Shown here in pieces: positions 16,845 through 24,587 of a stretch of 64,000 nt of DNA (the stretch's first letter is position 1; every line of letters begins with the position of its first letter). Below the pieces are notes generated by a model. It saw only the letters and a program-made list of their open reading frames with translations. It searched no databases and was not told where the DNA came from. The DNA is from Kibdelosporangium persicum (GTDB taxonomy: Bacteria; Actinomycetota; Actinomycetes; Mycobacteriales; Pseudonocardiaceae): positions 1 through 64,000 of the forward strand of contig NZ_JAAATY010000002.1 of assembly GCF_013280595.1 (NCBI RefSeq), in the 5' to 3' direction. The position numbers and the translations under genes are program-made.

Positions 16845-17279
16845 ATGGCGAAGCAGGAATTAGAGGTCACCGCCCATTCGACGGCCGAACCCAGCACGGT
16901 GTACGCGCTCTTACGGGACGGCTCGACCTGGCCGGTGTGGTCCGGCATCGAGCGGTTCGTCCTGGAGCGGCCCGGCTCACCGGAACCGGAAAGCGTCGGC
17001 GCGATCCGCAACTTCCACCGCGGCCGGTACAAGATGCGCGAGCGGATCGCGGAACTCGTGCCGGACAAGCGGTTCAGCTACACCCTGCTCAGCGGCCTCG
17101 CCCTGAAGGACTACCGCGCGGACGTCGACCTGACGCCGGCCGGCGACGGCACGGACATCCGTTGGCACACGTCGTTCCGGCCCAAGGTGCCCGGTATGGG
17201 CTGGATCTATCGGCGCGCGCTGCTCAAGTACACCGAGGAGTTCGCGAACTCGCTCGCCGAGTACGCCGGGAAGCAGTGA
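16845..17279 (+). CDS. SRPBCC (START-like) family protein
   Basis: A 144-residue member of the polyketide cyclase/Bet v1-like superfamily. The N-terminal STAEPSTVYALLRDGSTWPVW and the RVDL-like beta segments fit this hydrophobic-pocket fold. Such proteins bind or transform hydrophobic ligands. AAGGAGG lies 8-9 bases before the ATG. The gene is divergent from a TetR gene and shares its 32-bp operator, so expression is probably induced by a small lipophilic molecule; the ligand is unknown. Confidence 0.85.
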   Translation: MAKQELEVTAHSTAEPSTVYALLRDGSTWPVWSGIERFVLERPGSPEPESVGAIRNFHRGRYKMRERIAELVPDKRFSYTLLSGLALKDYRADVDLTPAGDGTDIRWHTSFRPKVPGMGWIYRRALLKYTEEFANSLAEYAGKQ

Positions 17280-17324
17280 GCTGAAAATCGGCGTCGCGCC
17301 GCTTCGGACGGTGTCCGTCGTCGG

Positions 17325-18290
17325 CTATGGGTAGAGGCGTGCCAGGTCCTTCGCCGCCCGGACGAACATCTCCCGAAGTTCCCGGGGCTCAAGCACTTCG
17401 GCGTCCGCCCCGAGCTGCAGGATGGCGTGCAACGCGTGCATGTTCGTCTCGATGGGCACGGTCACCGTGACCCAGCCGTCGTCGTCCGGCTCCGGCTCTT
17501 GGTCCCGCAGCGCACGGCCGACGACCGGGCCGAGCAGGAACGCCAGCTTGCGGCCCTGGGGCGACAGGCGGATCGTGGCCTGGCCCTTCCACAGCGTGTG
17601 CTGCACCCGCTCGGCCGCGACCTCCCAGTGTTTGGCCAGGTCGAAGTCCTGGGGCCGGTCGAATTTCTGGTCGGTCGGCTCCAGGGCGAGCATCCTCGAC
17701 ACCCGGTACGTGCGGGGCTCGCCCTTGCTCGACGCGATCAGGTACCAGGTGCCGTTCTTCAGCACGAGCCCGAGCGGTTCGAGCAGCCGTTCGACCTCGT
17801 CATTGCCCCACCGGCGGTAACGCACCGAGATCCGGCGCTGCTCCCACACGGCTCCGGCGACGGCGGCGAGGAACGGAGCCTGCTCGTCCTCGCGGAACCA
17901 GCCGGGCGCGTCCAACAGGAACCGTTCGCGGATGGACTCCGCCCTGGCTCGTAGCTCCGGCGGCAACGCGGCCATCAACTTGAGCTGCGCGGCCGCCAGC
18001 ACCTCACCGAGGCCCAGCTGTTTGGCCTGGTCAGGCATGCCGGTGAGGAACAACGACCCGGCTTCGGCGGTGGTCATGCCGGTCAGCTGGGTGCGGTATC
18101 CGTCCAGCAACTGGTAGCCGCCCGCGGGACCGCGGTCGGCGTACACCGGCACGCCCGCGGCGCTGAGCGACTCCACGTCCCGGTAGATCGTGCGGACCGA
18201 GACCTCCAGCTCGTCGGCCAGTTCCTGCGCGGTCATCCGGCCCCTGGCCTGCAACAGCAGGAGGACCGAAAGCAACCGGCTCGCTCGCAC
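17325..18290 (-). CDS. WYL-domain (YafY-type) transcriptional regulator
   Basis: A 321-residue DeoR-like regulator with an N-terminal winged HTH (RMTAQELADELEVSVRTIYR, residues ~18-37) and a C-terminal WYL domain (VLKNGTWYLIASSKGEPRTY, about residues 180-200) followed by a WCX extension. WYL domains bind nucleic acids or nucleotides, and relatives control DNA-damage or defence genes. I take the GTG at 18290 (VRASRLLSVL) as start; the frame runs open far upstream only because it is antisense to ligD. It is divergent from the polymerase gene with 30 bp between starts. Confidence 0.9.
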   Translation of the reverse strand: MRASRLLSVLLLLQARGRMTAQELADELEVSVRTIYRDVESLSAAGVPVYADRGPAGGYQLLDGYRTQLTGMTTAEAGSLFLTGMPDQAKQLGLGEVLAAAQLKLMAALPPELRARAESIRERFLLDAPGWFREDEQAPFLAAVAGAVWEQRRISVRYRRWGNDEVERLLEPLGLVLKNGTWYLIASSKGEPRTYRVSRMLALEPTDQKFDRPQDFDLAKHWEVAAERVQHTLWKGQATIRLSPQGRKLAFLLGPVVGRALRDQEPEPDDDGWVTVTVPIETNMHALHAILQLGADAEVLEPRELREMFVRAAKDLARLYP

Positions 18291-18320
18291 CCGTCGATTT
18301 TGGCAGGTAGCGTGCCGGAC

Positions 18321-19301
18321 ATGCGGGTCGCGGGACGCGAGGTGACCATCTCCAGCCCGGACAGGGTGTTCTTCCCTGACCGCGGCGAGACCAAGCTCGA
18401 CCTGGTCGACTACTACATCGCGGTCGCCGAGCCGCTGATGCGGACCATGGGCGGACGGCCCGTGCTGATGCAGCGTTTCCCCCGCGGTGCGGGTGGACCG
18501 TCGTTCTTCCAGAAGCGCGTGCCCGAGAACATCCCGTCGTGGCTGGAGACGACCGTCGTGCAGACGGTCAACGGCACGCCGTCGAAGGCCCTGGTCATCG
18601 CCGACGTGGCGCACGTCGCGTGGGCCGTGAACCTCGGGTGCCTCGGGTTTCACGTGTGGCCGTTCCTGGCCTCCGACCCGGCGCACGCCGACGAGCTGCG
18701 GCTCGACCTCGACCCGCAACCGGGGACCGGTTTCGCGCAGGCCGTCGAGGCTGCTCACGAGCTGCGGGCGTTGCTGTCCTCGCTGGGTCTCGAGGGGTAC
18801 TTGAAGACGACAGGCAAGCGCGGACTGCACGTGTACCTGCGGCTTGAGCCGCGGTGGGACTCCTACCAGGTGCGGTCGGCGGCTGTGGCCGTGGCGCGGG
18901 AGCTGGAGCGGCGGCGTCCGGACCTGATCACCGCGGCATGGTGGAAAGAGGAGCGCGGCAGGCGGATCTTCGTGGACTACAACCAGAACGCCCCGCACAA
19001 GACGGTTTTCGGGGCTTGGTCCGTGCGTGACAAGGTGACCGGGCCGGTGTCCACGCCGTTGTTCTGGTCCGAAGTGGACTCGGTGTCGCCCGAGTCGTTG
19101 ACCTTGGCTTCCGTTCCCGCGCGACTCGCCGAGCTCGGTGATCCCTGGGAGTCGATGCGGCCGCAGTCCTTGGAGCCTTTGCTGGAGATGCACGAACGGG
19201 ACATGGCAGCGGGTCTGATGGACGCGCCGTGGCCGCCGGTGTACCCCAAGCAGCCCAACGAACCCGATCGTGTGACGCCCAGCCGGGCGCGGCCGCACTG
19301 A
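18321..19301 (+). CDS. LigD-type DNA primase-polymerase (PolDom)
   Basis: A 326-residue archaeo-eukaryotic primase-like polymerase domain, the free-standing form of the LigD polymerase used in bacterial non-homologous end joining. Key blocks are SSPDRVFFPDRGETKLDLVDYY at the N-terminus, LRLDLDPQPG with the metal-binding DLD, LKTTGKRGLHVYL and RRIFVDYNQNA. It extends broken ends and favours ribonucleotides. No ku or ligase gene is nearby. It is divergent from the WYL regulator, a potential control of end-processing. Confidence 0.92.
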   Translation: MRVAGREVTISSPDRVFFPDRGETKLDLVDYYIAVAEPLMRTMGGRPVLMQRFPRGAGGPSFFQKRVPENIPSWLETTVVQTVNGTPSKALVIADVAHVAWAVNLGCLGFHVWPFLASDPAHADELRLDLDPQPGTGFAQAVEAAHELRALLSSLGLEGYLKTTGKRGLHVYLRLEPRWDSYQVRSAAVAVARELERRRPDLITAAWWKEERGRRIFVDYNQNAPHKTVFGAWSVRDKVTGPVSTPLFWSEVDSVSPESLTLASVPARLAELGDPWESMRPQSLEPLLEMHERDMAAGLMDAPWPPVYPKQPNEPDRVTPSRARPH

Positions 19302-19318
19302 GGCTGGAACGGGACGCT

Positions 19319-19521
19319 TCAGACGGTGACCAGCGGTACTCGCACACCGGCCGCGTCCGCGAGTTTCCCGAGATCACCTGGATCTGACGTCAGCACCGCA
19401 CCGCCGTGGCTGATCGCGGTGACGACGACGGCCGCGTCCACGACTCGCGGAAGGACTGTCGCAGCGTGAGGCCGGAGAGTTGCCGGGCATGTCGTTCCAG
19501 CGGGTCAACCAGCTTGTGAAG
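19319..19521 (-). pseudogene. Frameshifted, truncated PIN-domain (VapC-like) toxin remnant
   Basis: Reading the minus strand, the last ~43 codons give VVDAAVVVTAISHGGAVLTSDPGDLGKL..., the conserved C-terminal half of VapC-type PIN nucleases (D-A-x-V-V and T-S-D-P-x-D-L). Just upstream the matching sequence (LHKLVDPLERHARQLSGL) continues in another frame, implying a frameshift. The N-terminal catalytic strand and any antitoxin are absent. Confidence 0.6.
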
Positions 19522-19543
19522 CCTCACTGAGGGCATCATCCAC

Positions 19544-19582
19544 AAGTCGACCCGGCGGTCGCGCTCGCACCGATGGCGGGCA
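19544..19582 (+). pseudogene. Fragment of the dus 5' region
   Basis: These 39 bp match 34 of 39 bases at 21054-21092 inside the intact dus gene, including 20 identical bases in a row (19563-19582 = 21073-21092). In the same frame it reads QVDPAVALAPMAG, as in Dus. The copy ends abruptly after this block. The 308-bp gap from ligD to the ATPase gene thus holds a toxin remnant and this fragment. Confidence 0.6.
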
Positions 19583-19609
19583 CCTGCCCCAAGTCACGAC
19601 ATTGACACC

Positions 19610-20857
19610 TCACTCCGGTGAAGTGGTCCACAATGCACTGATCGGAACACAGGCGAGGTTCTCACCGAACGGGAGTTGCTGGTCGCCGCAGTAGAGGACG
19701 AAGCCCGCGCGGAAGCGATCACCGAGTCGCCGTTGCAGGAGGCGAAGCGAGCGAAAATCGTCGGTGCGAACGGTTTCAGCAGCCTTCACCTCGATGGCGA
19801 CCACACGCCCAGCGTTGTCCTCCAGCACTGCGTCGACCTCGTAGCCGTCGCGGTCTCGATAGTGGTGCAGGCGTGGCATCGTCTGGCTCCAGGTGACCTG
19901 ACGCGCGAGTTCACCGATGACGAACGTCTCGACGAGCCCGCCTGTCGTGGCGTCGTTGGTTACCCCGGAAACCAGATGGGCGGCCAGGCCGACATCGTTG
20001 AAAACCATTTTGGGTGTGGCAACGGCGCGAGTTGTCGCGTTCGCAGACCACCCCGGAATCAACCGGACCAGGTAAACCAGTTCGAGGAGTCCGACGTAGT
20101 CGCGAACAGTCGACGCTGGAAGCGCCAGGTCCGATGACAAGCGCGAGTAGTTGAGCAGGCCACCGGACTGGGCGGCGAGCGTCCCGACAAGTCGTCGCAT
20201 GTCAGAGCCGCGTTGGATGTCCGCGACCTGGTGGACGTCCCTGCTCATGATGTCGTCCAGGTATGACCTGAAGAACTGGGCTCGGCGCCGGGGGGTTGTC
20301 CGGCGAACGGCTTCGGGATACCCGCCGCACGACGCGAGAGCCAGGTAATCGCGGCGACGCAGTTCCGAAGCTTTCGCCTGAAGCCGGCTGCCATGGGCGA
20401 ACGCGGCATCGACAAAACCATCGGGCTCGTCGTGGATCTCGCCCTGGGACAGCGGGAACAGTTCGATCGTCTCCGAACGTCCGGGTAGCGCGTCAGGGAG
20501 TTGGCTCAGGCCGAGCAGCCGAGCCGAACCAGTGAGCAGGAATCGCCCTGGGCGAGGGTCGCGGTCGACTACGTGCTTGATCGTCAGCCACAATTCCGGA
20601 ACACGCTGAACCTCATCGATGAGCATGGTGCCCGGGGCATCCAGAAAGGCCACTGGGTCGGCGACGGCCGAGGCCCTGGTCCGAGGATCGTCCAGATATC
20701 GCCGCACACTGTCCGGATGATCGCGCAGGCACAATTCAGCGAGCGTGCTCTTACCCGTCTGGCGGGCTCCGTTGATGATGACGACGCGCGTGTCCTCGAG
20801 TGCTTCAGCGACCTGCTCAGCGGCTCGACGCGGGAGGTACTCCTCGGCTCTGCGCAC
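19610..20857 (-). CDS. AAA ATPase with DUF4143 domain
   Basis: A 415-residue protein of the AAA_14/DUF4143 family. The N-terminal ATPase has Walker A NGARQTGKSTL near residue 28, Walker B MLIDEVQRVPEL, and sensor LLTGSARLL. The C-terminal DUF4143 half ends in a restriction-nuclease-like fold (YEVDAVLEDNAGRVVAIEVKAA, the E-x-K core). The function is not established; the family is often patchily distributed and linked to mobile regions. The GTG start at 20857 lies a few bases below a perfect -10 TATGAT on the minus strand, so the mRNA is probably near-leaderless. Remnant genes lie on its left and a 23-bp repeat on its right. Confidence 0.88.
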   Translation of the reverse strand: MRRAEEYLPRRAAEQVAEALEDTRVVIINGARQTGKSTLAELCLRDHPDSVRRYLDDPRTRASAVADPVAFLDAPGTMLIDEVQRVPELWLTIKHVVDRDPRPGRFLLTGSARLLGLSQLPDALPGRSETIELFPLSQGEIHDEPDGFVDAAFAHGSRLQAKASELRRRDYLALASCGGYPEAVRRTTPRRRAQFFRSYLDDIMSRDVHQVADIQRGSDMRRLVGTLAAQSGGLLNYSRLSSDLALPASTVRDYVGLLELVYLVRLIPGWSANATTRAVATPKMVFNDVGLAAHLVSGVTNDATTGGLVETFVIGELARQVTWSQTMPRLHHYRDRDGYEVDAVLEDNAGRVVAIEVKAAETVRTDDFRSLRLLQRRLGDRFRAGFVLYCGDQQLPFGENLACVPISALWTTSPE

Positions 20858-20878
20858 GGCCTGATCATACCGGTGCGT

Positions 20879-20962
20879 CGTGGATCTGCCGAAGTTCACG
20901 TCGCTGGTCTGCCGGAGGTGCTGTCGCCCATCTGCCGAGAGTTCCGCCGTGGATCTGCCGAA
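20879..20962. repeat. Four-unit tandem repeat with exact 23-bp period
   Basis: The heptamer TCTGCCG occurs at 20885, 20908, 20931 and 20954, each exactly 23 bp apart. The first and last units extend to an identical 15-mer cgtggatctgccgaa (20879-20893 and 20948-20962). It lies between the ATPase start and dus. Confidence 0.8.
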
Positions 20963-21013
20963 AGAGTGTCGAGCCGCGACGGCTTGGTGTGGATCGCCAG
21001 CTAGCCTGGATAC

Positions 21014-22147
21014 GTGCCCGCCGCGACCCCTTCCCTGCAGATCGGCCCCTACCAGGTCGATCCTGCCGTCGTGCTCGCACCGATGGCGGGCATCACCAAC
21101 GTCGCGTTCCGGCAGCTGTGCCGCGAGTTCGGCAGCCCGACCTCGCTGTACGTCTGCGAAATGATCACGGCAAGGGCGATCGTCGAGCGGGACGAGAAGA
21201 CCATGCACATGATCACGTTCGGCGAGGGTGAGCACCCGCGGTCACTGCAGCTCTACGGCGTCGACCCGGCCACGATCGGCGAGGCCACCAAGATCATCGT
21301 CTCCGAGGACCGCGCCGACCACATCGACATGAACTTCGGGTGCCCGGTGCCGAAGGTCACCAAGAAGGGTGGCGGCGCCGCCCTTCCGTACAAGCGACGG
21401 CTCTTCGGCGACATCGTCAAGGCGGCTGTGGACGCCGCGGGCGACGTGCCCGTCACGGTCAAGTTCCGGGTCGGCATCGACGACGACCACCAGACGTTCC
21501 TGGACGCCGGGCGGATCGCGGAAGCCGAAGGGGCGCAAGCGGTAGCGCTGCACGCGAGGACGGCCGCGCAACGGTATTCCGGGACGGCCGACTGGTCGAA
21601 GATCGCCATGCTCAAAGAGGCCGTGACCACGATTCCCGTGCTGGGCAACGGGGACATCTTCAGCGCGGACGACGCCATCAGGATGATGGGCCAGACCGGG
21701 TGCGACGGTGTCGTCGTCGGCCGTGGATGCCTTGGCAGGCCCTGGCTTTTCGCCGAACTCCAGGCTGCGCTGAAGGGCGAGCCGGTTCCGGACGGCCCGA
21801 ACCTCGGTACCGTCGCCCGAATCCTGCACCGGCACGCGCTGCTGCTCACCGAGCACCTGGGCGCCGACAAGGGAATTCGGGACCTGCGCAAGCACATGGC
21901 TTGGTATCTCAAGGGTTTCCCGATCGGTTCCGAGCTGCGCCAGAAGTTCGCCTTGGTCGACACGGTCGGCGAGATCGAGGACCTGATCGCGCAACTCGAC
22001 CACGACGCGCCGTTCCCCGCCGACGCGGAGGGCCCGCGCGGCCGCCAGGGATCGCCCGGCAAGGTCACGTTGCCGGAGGGGTGGCTCGACGACCCGGACG
22101 ACCGCTCGGTGCCGGTCGGCGCGGACGTGATGCATTCCGGCGGCTGA
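21014..22147 (+). CDS. dusB: tRNA-dihydrouridine synthase
   Basis: A 377-residue flavoenzyme that reduces uridine to dihydrouridine in the D-loop of tRNA. The FMN-binding N-terminus is VVLAPMAGITN, the catalytic cysteine is Cys110 in DMNFGCPVPKV, and VKFRVGID, ALHARTAAQRYSG and GNGDIF complete the TIM-barrel signature. GVVVGRGCLGRPW binds the flavin phosphate. It starts with GTG and has no clear ribosome-binding site, so translation may be leaderless. A 39-bp copy of its 5' region lies 1.5 kb upstream. Synteny matches M. tuberculosis Rv0823c. Confidence 0.95.
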   Translation: MPAATPSLQIGPYQVDPAVVLAPMAGITNVAFRQLCREFGSPTSLYVCEMITARAIVERDEKTMHMITFGEGEHPRSLQLYGVDPATIGEATKIIVSEDRADHIDMNFGCPVPKVTKKGGGAALPYKRRLFGDIVKAAVDAAGDVPVTVKFRVGIDDDHQTFLDAGRIAEAEGAQAVALHARTAAQRYSGTADWSKIAMLKEAVTTIPVLGNGDIFSADDAIRMMGQTGCDGVVVGRGCLGRPWLFAELQAALKGEPVPDGPNLGTVARILHRHALLLTEHLGADKGIRDLRKHMAWYLKGFPIGSELRQKFALVDTVGEIEDLIAQLDHDAPFPADAEGPRGRQGSPGKVTLPEGWLDDPDDRSVPVGADVMHSGG

Positions 22148-22203
22148 ACGGATAGTGACGCGCCTCACGGCATGGAACGACGCCAAACTGGGTTCCCTGC
22201 CAT

Positions 22204-22923
22204 ATGGCCTTGGTTGTGGTGCACGGTGTGCTGTCTGACGCCGCGCAGTGGAACGACGTCCGTACCGAACTGACGACCAAGGGCCACCAGGTGATCGCCC
22301 GAGACCGCCGTGGCCGGAACGGCGTCGCGCTCGGCTTGGACTACGGCCTCAAGACCGAGATCGAGGACCTGCACCGCGTCCTCGACGAAGCCGGGCCCGA
22401 TCCTATTCTCTTCGGCCACAGCTACGGCGCCGTGATCGCGTTGCTCGCCGCGCAACAACGCGACGACCTGCGGAGCGTGATCCTCTACGAGCCCATCGCG
22501 ACCGGCCATCAGCTGCGCGCTTTCGTCGGCGACGCCCCAGAACGGGCCAAGCAGGCGGTGACCGACGGGGACGTCGAAGCCGCCATGGAGATCCTGGTCA
22601 CGGATGTCTCCCCGACCCCGCCCGACGTCCTGCCGCGCTACCGCGGCAGCCGGATGTGGCAGTCGCAGTTGCCGTTCGTCGCCTCCGCGGTCGAGGAACT
22701 GCAGGCCTTGCTGGCGTACGACCTCGACTACGACCAGGTGGCCAAACCCGCCGCGCCGGCCAAGGTCGTGCTGGGCGCCAGGAACGTCGGCACGATGCCG
22801 TTCGGCAGGCCGACCGAGACGCTCGCGTACACCATCGGCGCCGAACTCGTCCTGCTCGGCAGCCTGGGCCATGTCGCCCACATGGAAGCGCCCATCCGGC
22901 TTGCCGAGGCGATAAGTTCCTAG
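22204..22923 (+). CDS. Alpha/beta hydrolase
   Basis: A 239-residue alpha/beta-hydrolase-fold protein. The oxyanion-hole HGV follows strand 3 (LVVVHGVLSDAAQW), the nucleophile elbow is GHSYGAV near residue 79 (Ser), and the catalytic His is in GHVAHMEAP near the C-terminus. It resembles small esterases or haloperoxidase-like hydrolases of unknown substrate. A lipoprotein gene begins 2 bp after its stop, forming an operon. Confidence 0.88.
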   Translation: MALVVVHGVLSDAAQWNDVRTELTTKGHQVIARDRRGRNGVALGLDYGLKTEIEDLHRVLDEAGPDPILFGHSYGAVIALLAAQQRDDLRSVILYEPIATGHQLRAFVGDAPERAKQAVTDGDVEAAMEILVTDVSPTPPDVLPRYRGSRMWQSQLPFVASAVEELQALLAYDLDYDQVAKPAAPAKVVLGARNVGTMPFGRPTETLAYTIGAELVLLGSLGHVAHMEAPIRLAEAISS

Positions 22924-22925
22924 TC

Positions 22926-23360
22926 ATGCGCGCGGCGTTAGCCTCGGTCGTGCTGCTGGCGGGTTGTTCGACCGCTGTCGCCGGCAGTCCGGTCGCCGGT
23001 GACGGGAGTGACAAAGACCTCATCGCCGGTTACTTCGCCGCGTTCGACGCCGCCGCCGCGCGCGGATCCGAGGCGCAGCAGGAGTTCCTGCGCCGCACCC
23101 AGCATCCCGACTTCACCGACCGGATCTGCGAGCTTCCGGGCGTCACGATCACCGTCCAGCCGACCATGTCGACGCTGCGGCCGGACACGAAGTGGGCGCC
23201 AGAAGGGGCAAACCACCCACGTGGGGACGTCTACGTCGTCGCGGTGTCGTTGACGGTGGTCAAGGACGGTCAGGTGCTCGGCGACCAGATCGGGTCCGAA
23301 CGGATCGTGGTGCTCGACGGCACCGTTTACGGCTTCATGCCGTGCCTTCGGCAGATGTGA
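22926..23360 (+). CDS. Small lipoprotein
   Basis: A 144-residue exported protein. The short signal peptide ends in a lipobox (VVLLAGC, lipidated Cys near residue 14). The mature part starts with Ser/Gly/Asp-rich linker and then a helix-beta domain with two cysteines (DRICELPG and FMPCLRQM) that may form a disulphide. It has the size and layout of nuclear-transport-factor-2-like actinobacterial lipoproteins, but the match is not firm. It is coupled to the upstream hydrolase. Confidence 0.75.
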   Translation: MRAALASVVLLAGCSTAVAGSPVAGDGSDKDLIAGYFAAFDAAAARGSEAQQEFLRRTQHPDFTDRICELPGVTITVQPTMSTLRPDTKWAPEGANHPRGDVYVVAVSLTVVKDGQVLGDQIGSERIVVLDGTVYGFMPCLRQM

Positions 23361-23507
23361 AGCCGACTGCGAGGCGTGTCACATCTCATCACTGGGTTGG
23401 CCCAGTCGTTCATCCACCAGATGAGGGATTTCGGCATCCACCTGCCCTCAGTGTCTCAAGCCGGGCGGCCAACCGGTCGACAGACGTACGTGAGGGAGGT
23501 GGAGGCG

Positions 23508-24374
23508 GTGACCGGACTCGGAAGCGGTATCGCCGGGCATGAGCCCGTGTCAGACCCGCCGGAGTGGACCGTGCACGAGGACACAGGCGGCGTGAACACG
23601 CCTGACGGGACTTCTCTCGTGCAACTGCACGAATCGATCGCCACCCTGCTCGCGTCCCGTGGCCAGTGGCGTCAGGCCTACCAGCACCTCCGCTCCGCCC
23701 TCGAACTCATCCACGCGGACAAGACCGAGGCGCCACGCATCCCCGAGCAGTTGCGCCGTGAGGTCGACCGATTGCGCCGCGAACACGCCGAAGCCAAGGA
23801 ACAGAGCATCCGAGACAGCCTGACGGCGAGCTACAACCGCCGCTACCTGGACCAACGACTGGTCACGTTGCTCGCCGACCGGCACACCATGCCCGGCGGG
23901 CTGGCCATCGCACTGGTCGACCTGGACTGGTTCAAGCAGGTGAACGACACGTTCGGGCATCTGATCGGCGACCGGGTGCTGCAACGCGTCGTCGATCTGC
24001 TCCAGGACGGCCTGCCTCCGGACGCCTTCTGCGCCCGCTACGGCGGCGAGGAGTTCGCGTTGGTCATCCCGGGCGTCGACGGTCCGACAGCGGTCGCGAT
24101 GGCGGAGGCCGCCCGCATCAAGATCGAGAGTCATCCCTGGTCGAAGATCGTTCTCGGGTTGCGCGTGACGGTCAGCATCGGCATCGCGCACGAGCCGACG
24201 CTCAGCCTCGGCTCGGGTCCGGAGCGTCAGTTGCGCCACGCCGACGGCTTGCTCTACACGGCGAAGCAATCGGGACGAAACGCCGTTGCCTACCGCGTCG
24301 CCGGGCGGACCTACCTGGCGGGGCCGGCGGCTGGACGCAGGGCCGTGACCGAGTCAAGGGCGTTGGCCTTCTGA
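23508..24374 (+). CDS. GGDEF-domain diguanylate cyclase
   Basis: A 288-residue cytosolic protein. The N-terminal ~110 residues contain a short helical-repeat-like region (LHESIATLLASRGQWRQAYQ) and a charged coiled linker; then comes a GGDEF domain opening with DSLTASYNRRYLD and carrying RYGGEEF at residues 177-183, the active-site signature for making c-di-GMP from two GTP. The position of the inhibitory RxxD site reads LPPD, so product inhibition is probably lost. I choose GTG 23508 because GGAGGTGGAGG precedes it; the frame is open to 23376. An RsiG-type c-di-GMP receptor is encoded at 48.7 kb. Confidence 0.88.
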   Translation: MTGLGSGIAGHEPVSDPPEWTVHEDTGGVNTPDGTSLVQLHESIATLLASRGQWRQAYQHLRSALELIHADKTEAPRIPEQLRREVDRLRREHAEAKEQSIRDSLTASYNRRYLDQRLVTLLADRHTMPGGLAIALVDLDWFKQVNDTFGHLIGDRVLQRVVDLLQDGLPPDAFCARYGGEEFALVIPGVDGPTAVAMAEAARIKIESHPWSKIVLGLRVTVSIGIAHEPTLSLGSGPERQLRHADGLLYTAKQSGRNAVAYRVAGRTYLAGPAAGRRAVTESRALAF

Positions 24375-24587
24375 GCCTCTTCATCGCCCGTTCGGACTAG
24401 AACCCTGCGCGGTTCCGCGTACTGAACGTAAACAAAGTTCCTCGGGCAGTCGTCAACAGTGGACACCGCCCGTACTATCGCTGGGCAACGACCACTGTCG
24501 GTCTGCAACACTTGAAGCTCCCCGGCGCGTCTGGACAAGCGGGGCCGTGTTGATATCGTGACGTGACTGAGATTGGAGGGAGACCTG

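Noticed and set aside
18291-19298. N-terminal extension of the WYL regulator to 657 residues
   Set aside because: The extension is antisense to the LigD-type polymerase and has no family resemblance; GTG 18290 gives the normal length.
20879-20962. CRISPR-like array
   Set aside because: Only a 7-bp core is shared by all four units with 16-bp fillers; repeats and spacers are far too short and no cas gene is present.
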